Shown piece by piece: positions 57,071 through 64,000 of a stretch of DNA of 64,000 nucleotides. Source of the stretch: Cephalopachus bancanus. Taxonomy: Eukaryota > Chordata > Mammalia > Primates > Tarsiidae. The notes beneath the pieces were generated by a model that worked only from the letters and a program-made list of their open reading frames with translations, had not been told where the DNA came from and made no database searches. Position numbers and translations under genes: made by a program. The first letter of the stretch is position 1. Each line of letters opens with the position of its first letter. The DNA is taken from assembly GCA_027257055.1 (NCBI GenBank), contig JAPVLO010000153.1, forward strand, positions 1,612,001 through 1,676,000, given 5' to 3'.

Positions 57071-59093
57071 AGACTCACTCTACCCAGCAAACGAAGACAA
57101 TGGTTGTTATATTTCCTAAAGCCTCAGAACCTGGTAAAAAGCAAACCTAGAACTAAACCCTGGTTCATGTTGCTGCTAAGTTGACACTCTTACCTCCATA
57201 TCATGCTCTACAAGGATTTTTCAGTCATATTTTGAAGGCTTTTCTAGGATTGATAAGATGGAAAAGGTGCATGTAAAAGAACAGTCAGGGACAAGGAAGT
57301 TATTTATAGGAAAGAGTTGATGAGTAATTACTCAGAAGTATGGAGTTCTAAAAAGCCTTTGGATAATAACACATACTTTCTATAAAGTCACAGAATAAAG
57401 ATAAAAAATAAATAAGCATGTTAAGATGAATACAAATATAAGGAAATCAAAGCAAGGTTGATAGCCTTCTATTAAATAGAATATATAATATACATTATAT
57501 ATTATATATATTTAGAAAAATCTAGGTTGTTTATCCTTTTATGAATGATACTGAGAATTATCGTAAATATATGAAAGAATATGAAAGAAAGCATGTTGTT
57601 ACATCAAATTTGTTTTATGAATGAATAACTAGGACATGAGATCTCACTGCTTTGCCACCTAAAGAAAGTTATTTAGAACACCTGGGTTCATATTTTTAAG
57701 CTTTCCACTCATCTAGTTTCTATTAACTGGTATTTTTTTAAGGATCTGCCAAACATCTAAGACAAAAATACTCTTAGACTATTATAAGAAAAGTAATTAA
57801 TGGACCCTACCTACCCTTAAATTCCTTATATTCCAATTAGAGAGATATGGTCTGGAACACAATTAAAAAGGAATTAAGGACTGAGCAATATGAAATTGAC
57901 AATAAACTTTACAAAAGTTGGCACAAACAGAAATGTAAGTGGGGAAAGAATTTCATATTTTTCCGTTTTTATGTTACTGGGAGACAACTTCTCTAGGGCT
58001 TTGGATTTCAGATACTTGTTACTAGAAGTGTGTTCTCTTCACCTTAGAAGAGTAGAAAAGTATCAGGAGTCTATGGAATGGGTAAAATTCCACTGAAAGA
58101 ACACAGAGAATGCAGGGAAAATGTATCCCTGAGTATTAATCAATAATAGGATTTTTTTTTATCAGCAGCCTCACTGTAATGGAGGTATCTGACCACATGA
58201 TTGCAGAAAAAAGCTTCCTGAAAGAGTAAATATAGTGACAAAAAACAAGAACTTTCAGAAAATGCAGAGGTGATGTAACAAAATTAGGGGGTGGGGGAAA
58301 GACTAAACATGCTGAAACAATGTCATTTTGTATCTATGCTTCAAGTCCTGGCTCATTGTCTGCAATTACCTGTTTTACAAAGGTAAATTCTCTCTTAGAG
58401 CATTGGAGATGCCACTTTCCACTGAGAAACAAAAGGAATTAGATAGCCAAGCATGGCAGATTTGGCAGAAGCCCTATCTGAGGAGATGTAACCTGTTTTC
58501 TGCCTAGGAGGAGAAAGGGTTTGGAGGTAGTTTAATTCCTTTGCATCTTTTCTTATTCCCCTTTACATTTGTTAAGGTAAATGTGATTATCATAATCTTG
58601 TTTCCTGTGGATCTGAAGTTAGCTGTTTTGGAGGGATGAGGAACACTGAATCTTTGCCAATAGATCGCGAGTTTTTGCCTAGCTTGGACTAGGATTTCCA
58701 TAAGGACAGCATGACTCTAAAATATGTGCATTTCTGGGCAGAGGAAAATTTAAACAGATATACTACTTTCATTTCAAATAAGACCAATTTACTGACTCAC
58801 ATGAGTTTTTTTCTCTTCCCTTTTAACATATAGTTAATATATATATCAGTTGTTCTTTCTTGTTCTGTAGGCAGGAATTAGATGTAAAAAATAGTCCACT
58901 TAAAAGCTCATAGATGAGATACTTGATATAGATACAATCATGGTTCTTATTTTTATTTATAATTTATACTTTATATACTTTTTCAAAAAAGATTTGAGGC
59001 ATATTATAACAACAACACATTTGTCACAGAATAATTAGAAAATAAAAAGAGATAAGTAATTATGAAAAAAGAAAATACTATGTACCTCTATTA
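57071..59093. other. Unassigned, mostly unique DNA
   Basis: About 2 kb with an AT tract at 57480-57512 and no recognised repeat or gene. Short frames at 57890-58096 and 58701-58504 have no features. Confidence 0.4.
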
Positions 59094-59432
59094 TAAAACT
59101 ATATAGTGCTGGGCTTGGTGGCTCAGCCTGTAATCCCATGGTTTGGGAGGCTGAGGTGAGTGGATTGCCTGAGCCTGAGGGTTCGAGACCCACCTGGGCA
59201 ACTGGGGGAGACCTCATCTCTACAATAAATCAAAAAATTAGCTGGGTGTAGTAGCACGCGCCTGTAGTTCCGGCTACTTGGAAGGCTGAGGCGAAAGGAT
59301 CGCCGGAGCCCAGCAGGTGGAGGCTGCGGTGGCTGGGAGCAGCCACTGCACTCCAGTCTGGGCGACAGAGTGAGACTCCAGCTCAAAAATAAAAAATAAA
59401 AAATTTTAAAAAATAAAATAAAACTACGTAGT
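59094..59432 (+). mobile_element. Full-length Alu with TSD
   Basis: 'taaaactatatagt' (59094-59107) and 'taaaactacgtagt' (59419-59432) flank a complete Alu with an A-rich tail. It is a good copy of the local type: 'gaggtgagtggattgcctg', 'gggttcgagacccacctggg', 'ctacaataaatcaaaaaatt' and 'ggagcccagcaggtggaggc'. Confidence 0.95.
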
Positions 59433-59495
59433 TACTAAAGGAGTTTCCTATAAAAGCTCATAGAAGTCGTTTTCTAATAATAATCATAATCATAA

Positions 59496-59710
59496 TAATT
59501 ATTTGACACTTAGCACTGTGCTAAGTACTTTCTATGTATTATCTCACTTAATTCTCACAATAATTTATTGAGTGAAGTTGGTTTATAATATTTTTCTTGT
59601 TTTACAGCTAAAAAAACTCAAGTGCAAAGAGATTAAGTAATTTAAACTGCTGTCATATAACTAAGAAGCAGTGGAGTGAGGCAATCAAGTTCTAGAATTC
59701 ATGTCATTCT
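59496..59710 (+). repeat. MIR SINE
   Basis: 'acacttagcactgtgctaag', 'attatctcacttaattctca', 'agagattaagtaatttaaac' and 'gcaatcaagttctagaattc' follow the MIR core order. Confidence 0.85.
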
Positions 59711-60000
59711 CTTCTGTATGACCACTGATGTGGAAAGATTCAGTGGACACCACAGGACTATATATTATTCTAAGAAATAAGATTTTGTCTTGTGTTTTCT
59801 GGGGGAACAATTTAAGTATTTTTTTTTTTAGTTGCATCATGGTGAAATGAACATGGAGCAAAAATGCTATCTACTGTTTTCCCCAAATATCAACTATTGG
59901 AAATACAATATCATATCCCAGGAGACCTCTGAAATTTTCTCTTATTGCTTTGGTTTTAATATTCCAGGAATTATTCTAAATAATGAATGCATTGTATAAT
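59711..60000. other. Unassigned sequence
   Basis: No gene or recognised repeat. Confidence 0.4.
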
Positions 60001-60298
60001 TTTTGTTGTTGTTTTGCATTGGAATCTCACTCCTTCACCCAGGCTGGAATGCAGTGGCACGCATGCTCACGGCCATCCCAGTGTCGACCTCCTGGGCTCC
60101 AGCAATCCTTCCGCTTCAGCCTTCTGAGTAGCCGGAACTACAGATGAGCTCTACCACACCTGGCTATTTTTTATTTTATTGTGGAGATGAAGTCTCGCCA
60201 AGTTGCCCATGCTGGACTTTAACCCTCTGGCTCAGGCAATCCACTCACCTCGGCCTCCCAAAGTGCTGGGATTACAGACTGAACCACTGATCCCGGCC
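60001..60298 (-). repeat. Antisense Alu
   Basis: Full-length antisense Alu starting with a GTT-interrupted T run and ending with 'aagtgctgggattacagac' and 'tgatcccggcc'. The complement has the local left-arm pattern 'gaggtgagtggattgcc'. TSD not clear. Confidence 0.93.
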
Positions 60299-61099
60299 TT
60301 TTGGTGATGTCCTTTTTATTATCAGGAAGCCTAGAAGTCATTGATGGAAGGGAGCTTTGATTCAGGAGAGATTTGTGGCTACAAAATCTTGAGCATAAAG
60401 GAGAAGAGAAGGACTCTCTTGCTGCTGGCTATTCTCCTATTTTCTCTCTTAAAAAAATTCATTAAAGGGCATCTTCCCTCTGAATGGTTACCTCTCCTCC
60501 CCAATCCCTGCATCTGCCAAACTTCAGGCATTTGTGTTTCGAATCTATACAGAATAAAAAGAGGAAACTAATAATAATATAAAGTAAAACTCACTGTCTG
60601 CCAATCAAGGTCTGTGACCTGAATCACTCCTTCAAGATTGAGGAACTCAGAACTCTTAACTGACTACTGCTCAGTCATGGCTTCTCTTGTGATTCCTGCT
60701 ACTTTTTTACTTTCAAGGTGACTTTTGTGATGAACAATGTAACTTTTTAGGGTGTAACGGCATATTATTTCATTGTAAGTCATAGGATATGATGAAACAT
60801 TTTGGGGCCATAGTCTTCTAAAAGATGATAAATGATTCAATGTCACTGTGGAATAACAGAATAGTTTATGACTTGAATGTGTTTTTAGTTGGTATCTGGG
60901 GTGGAAGGTGTGGGAGGTGGTGTGGCAGAAAGAAGAGAGGGAAGCAAGAAGCCATATTACTTCCATTTTAGGAACCATTCATAAACTAGAAGACTTGCAA
61001 GTGAATTATGTACTATTCAGCTCCAAGTTTGACTCTGTGTGGAATAGTGCCAGATACATGTTAAATATTAAGTAAAGTTTACCAACAATTTAAAGACAA
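60299..61099. other. Unassigned sequence
   Basis: No gene or recognised repeat. A 104-codon minus-strand frame (60978-60664) and a 76-codon plus-strand frame (60341-60571) have no family features. Confidence 0.4.
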
Positions 61100-61215
61100 G
61101 AGGTGGCCCCCCAAAAAATCCAGAAATATCTCTTGCAGTACAGGCTTCTTTCTCTAGGTAAGTGTTCTAGAAACCACTGGCATCAGTGTACCTGTTGACA
61201 TTGGTATGCATCATG

Positions 61216-61570
61216 ATTTGTGGAAGAAATGTACCGAGTTGTGGCAAACAGATGACTCGTTCTTCCACTATGACAATACATTGCCCACACTACGATGAGT
61301 GTTCAACAGTTTGACCAAAAACAGCATGACCCTCAGACTCTACTCTCCCTATTCACCGGATCTCACCCCAGCAACTTTTTTTGTTTCCCTGGATGAAAAA
61401 AGACCTCAAAAGGAAATGCTTTGTCAATATGGAAGAGGTCAAACAAACAAACAAACAATGGTAGCAGCACTAAAAGGCATCAAGACTGACGAGTGCAAAA
61501 ACTGTTTTGAGCAGCGGACAAAGTATCTTGATAGGTGTATTGGATCAGATGGAGAGTACATTGAAGATTG
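61216..61570 (+). pseudogene. Mariner transposase C-terminal remnant (copy C)
   Basis: The frame 61299-61571 reads 'SPYSPDLTPATFF' and ends with 'LDRCIGSDGEYIED', the typical C-terminus of a mariner transposase. The last catalytic Asp position is Thr here. The upstream block ('ccactatgacaatacattgc', 61266-61285) is in another frame. In-frame additions come from an (AAAC)n expansion at about 61440-61457. The N-terminal DNA-binding half is absent. Confidence 0.87.
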
Positions 61571-63493
61571 AAGTTTACTCCTTACATGGATAAAGGACTT
61601 TGGCAAAGTCTCAGGGTATAAAATAAATGTGCAAAAGACAATAGCATTTCTTTACACCAATAATAAGCAAACAGAAACCCAAAAAGAAACCACAATTCCA
61701 TTCACAATAGCCACCAAAAAAATGAAATACCTTGGCATCTTCCTAACCAGAAACGTGAAAGACTTTTACAATGAAAACTATAAAACACTGCTCAAAGAAA
61801 TCAAAGATGACACAAACAAGTGGAAAAATATTCCATGCTCATGGGTTGGAAGAAGCAACATTGTAAAGATGTCCATTCTACCTAAGGCAATCTACAGATT
61901 TAATGCAATGCCCATCAAATTTCCAGCAACATTCTTCTCAGACCTAGAAAAAAACAATACAGGAATTCATATGGAAATACAAACGACCAAGAATAGCCAG
62001 AACAATCCTCAGCAAAAAAAAAAAAATCAAGGCAGGAGGTATTACATTGCCAGACTTCAAACTTTACTATAAAGCTACAATAATCAAAACAGCTTGGTAT
62101 TGGTACAGGAGCAGGCATATAGACCAATGGAATAGAATTGAGATTCCAGAAGCAAAACCTCAATTTCTCAACCAACTCATCTTCGACAAAGCCTCCACTA
62201 CCTACCACTGGGGAGAGGAGAACCTATTCAGTAAATGGTGCTGGGAAAACTGGCTGACCACATGCGGAAGACTCAGACAAGACCCCTATCTATCCCCATA
62301 CACAAAAAGTAACTCTAAATGGATCAGAGGACTAAATGTAAAACCTCAAATCATAAGAATCTTAGAAAATGCAGGACACACCCTTATGGAAATTGAAACT
62401 GGCATTCAATTTCTGAGCAATACCCGAAATGCACGGGCCATAAGAGATAAGATAGACAAGTGGGACTTCATTAAACTGACAAGCTTCTGCAAAGTCAAAG
62501 AAACCATCAAGAGAGCAGGGAGACAGCCCACAGACTGGGAAAAAGTATTTGCCAACTCCAGGTCTGACAAAGGCCTAACATCTTGGATCTACAAAGAACT
62601 CAAACGTGCTGAAAAGAAAAAAACAAACCACCCCATTATAAAGTGGGCAAAAGATATGGACAGACACTTCTCAAAGGAAGATATCTGAGCAGCCAACAGA
62701 CACATGAAGAAATGTTCGACTTCACTAATCATCAAGGAGATGCAAATCAAAACCACACTGAGATACCACCTAACTCCAGTCAGAATCACAATTATCAATA
62801 ACTCAAAAAATAGCAGATGCTGGAGGGAATGTGGTGAAAAGAGAACACTACTACACTGTTGGTGGGAGTGTAAACTAGTGCAACCTCTGTGGAAAGCAGT
62901 GTGGCAATTCCTAAAAGCTCTAAATATCGACCTCCCATATGACCCCGCAATCCCCCTACTGGGAATATACCCTAAAGAACTCAAATCAGTCTATCAAAAA
63001 GATACCTGCACACGAATGTTTATCGCAGCATTGTTCACAATAGCAAGAACCTGGAAGCAACCATGCTGTCCATCAAAAGAGGACTGGATTAAAAAAATAT
63101 GGTACATATACATGATGGAATACTATGCAGCCATAAACAAAGAACAAAATCATGAATTTCACAGCAACCTGGATGAAACTAGAGTCTATAATACTGAGTG
63201 ACCTCTCACAGAAACAAAGATCAGAGTATCACATGTTCTCACTCATATAGTGGACCTTGAACATCTATCATAATACTATAAGAAAAGGACTGACAGTGGT
63301 GGGGAACTATGGGGGAGGTAGGGAGGGGAAGAGAGGTGGGACTAACAGTAGTCAATATCTGTCTGGGGACGGGGAGACACCCCTTATTAACAAGGGTGCC
63401 TGAATAATGCACATTTGTATATCTAACCCTTAACTGTACCTCACAATTTTATAATAAAAAATATGTTTAAACAAAAAAAAGACTGAAGTTTAC
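61569..63493 (+). mobile_element. Relatively young 5'-truncated L1 with 10-bp TSD
   Basis: 'tgaagtttac' occurs at 61569-61578 and again at 63484-63493, and the mariner sequence resumes after it. The insert (61579-63480) starts just downstream of the RT active-site region of ORF2 and runs through the ORF2 C-terminus, a 3' UTR with a G-rich tract (63291-63340), 'cagtagtcaatatctgtctg', 'gtatatctaacccttaactg' and an A tail. It is the best preserved LINE in the window. Confidence 0.95.
61585..63201 (+). pseudogene. L1 ORF2 C-terminal part, two disabling changes
   Basis: The ORF2 protein has endonuclease, RT and Cys-rich domains; only the region after the RT catalytic site is here. 61629-62072 holds '[20 protein letters not shown]'. 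62047-62688 holds '[20 protein letters not shown]'-type sequence. 62704-63201 holds the Cys-rich end ('[20 protein letters not shown]') and '[14 protein letters not shown]'. The first two frames are joined by a frameshift, probably in the A run at 62014-62026. The second and third are the same frame, broken only by one TGA at 62686-62688. Few lesions mean a recent insertion. Confidence 0.93.
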
Positions 63494-63530
63494 ATATAAG
63501 AATAAATACACAGTTTTTTATTTAAAAATT

Positions 63531-64000
63531 CTCATTTCTTTGCCTTCAGTTTCTAGGTTTACAAAAGACCTTACAGTCCTTTTTTTACTTCTCATCCTTC
63601 TGTTTAGGGATAGGAAGGGCTGTATATTACCAGAATTCCTTAGGATTCTCCAACCTAGTACTTGTAACAACTATATACAAAGAGCAGACCCCAGGGTTCC
63701 TGGGTCTGTGTGTTATTCAAAATAACTTGCCACAAGGGAGAAAAGTCTTTTAAGCCTCATGTTTTACCTGAGAAATAGAAGTAAAAGCAAAAATTTCCCT
63801 CTTCTCCTTAATGTGAGTGTGAATGTGTTTTAAATGAAAATAGTTTCTTCCTCCTTCGAATATCAGGTAAAATTGATATTCCAGAAATAAAAGTCATGCA
63901 TATTGCCTTATCTTCTAGAACACTATACTGTCATGTACCTATATATTACAGTTAAAAAAAAAAAAACCCCAAGTCATTCTAGACAATTTTTTTCCCCTAA
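63531..64000. other. Unassigned sequence
   Basis: No gene or recognised repeat. The sequence ends in A- and T-rich DNA. Confidence 0.4.

Larger units (their letters stand above)
61100..63530 (+). mobile_element. Internally deleted mariner copy C, split by L1
   Basis: The 5' inverted repeat 'gaggtggccccccaaaaaat' starts at 61100, followed by about 100 bp of 5' UTR-like sequence ('taggtaagtgttctagaaac', shared with copy B). It then goes directly to the transposase C-terminal part (61216-61568). The 3' end continues after the L1 as 'tataagaataaatacacag' (63495-63513), like the end of copy A. The final 3' repeat is eroded. Without the L1 it is about 530 bp. Confidence 0.87.

Noticed and set aside
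62047..63201. Long plus-strand frames as a host gene
   Set aside because: They are the C-terminal part of L1 ORF2, within an L1 with TSD and poly(A) tail.

Overview
This is nuclear genomic DNA from a primate, and it looks intergenic or deep-intronic. The primate call rests on about a dozen Alu (7SL-derived) insertions next to L1 LINEs, MaLR-type LTRs, MIRs and mariner/Tigger-type DNA transposon remnants. Most of the dimeric Alus share diagnostic sequence that I do not associate with human or other anthropoid subfamilies (for example an internal 'ctacaataaatcaaaaa' linker and a right-arm 'ggagcccagcaggt' block). The youngest L1 has a 3' UTR unlike human L1PA. I therefore infer a non-anthropoid primate (tarsier, or a lemur/loris lineage). 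I cannot fix the species, and tarsier is only a slight preference.

I see no convincing host protein-coding gene, rRNA, tRNA or CRISPR array. The short ORFs are chance frames, shadows of repeats, or decayed transposon, LINE or retrovirus genes. About half the window can be explained as mobile DNA and the rest is AT-rich and unassigned.

Layout. 0-10 kb: an LTR-like fragment, Alus, an old sense L1 (2.3-5.6 kb) and a younger antisense L1 (6.9-9.7 kb) whose 5' end runs into a 135-bp fold-back palindrome. 10-21 kb: MaLR-type LTRs, one carrying a long (GA)n tract and one nested in another, an Alu, a MIR and an L1 tail. 21-30 kb: repeat-poor DNA broken by one internally deleted mariner. 30.4-36 kb: a minus-strand class I endogenous retrovirus (LTR-gag-pol-LTR, no env) inserted at the tip of an older DNA transposon. 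36-45 kb: MIRs, two copies of an old repeat, a second mariner (minus) holding an L1 tail, a 0.44-kb direct duplication at 1.2-kb spacing, and a repeat-free block. 45-54 kb: Alus, a small poly(A) retrocopy of unknown source inside an Alu, an MLT1-type LTR broken by an L1 tail, and a head-to-head Alu pair in old L1-like DNA. 54-57 kb: more old L1. 59-64 kb: Alus, a MIR and a third mariner split by a 1.9-kb L1 with clear target-site duplication.

The most interesting patterns are: (i) three independent L1 tail insertions whose 5' ends all fall just outside the same G-rich tract of the L1 3' UTR; (ii) three mariner copies that appear to share one internal-deletion architecture, two of them later hit by L1; (iii) an env-less provirus in which the gag zinc-knuckle region is joined in frame to the reverse transcriptase palm; (iv) the 9.7-kb palindrome; and (v) the unidentified poly(A) retrocopy at 49.5 kb. 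Family names are from memory of consensus sequences. No alignment or database search was run.
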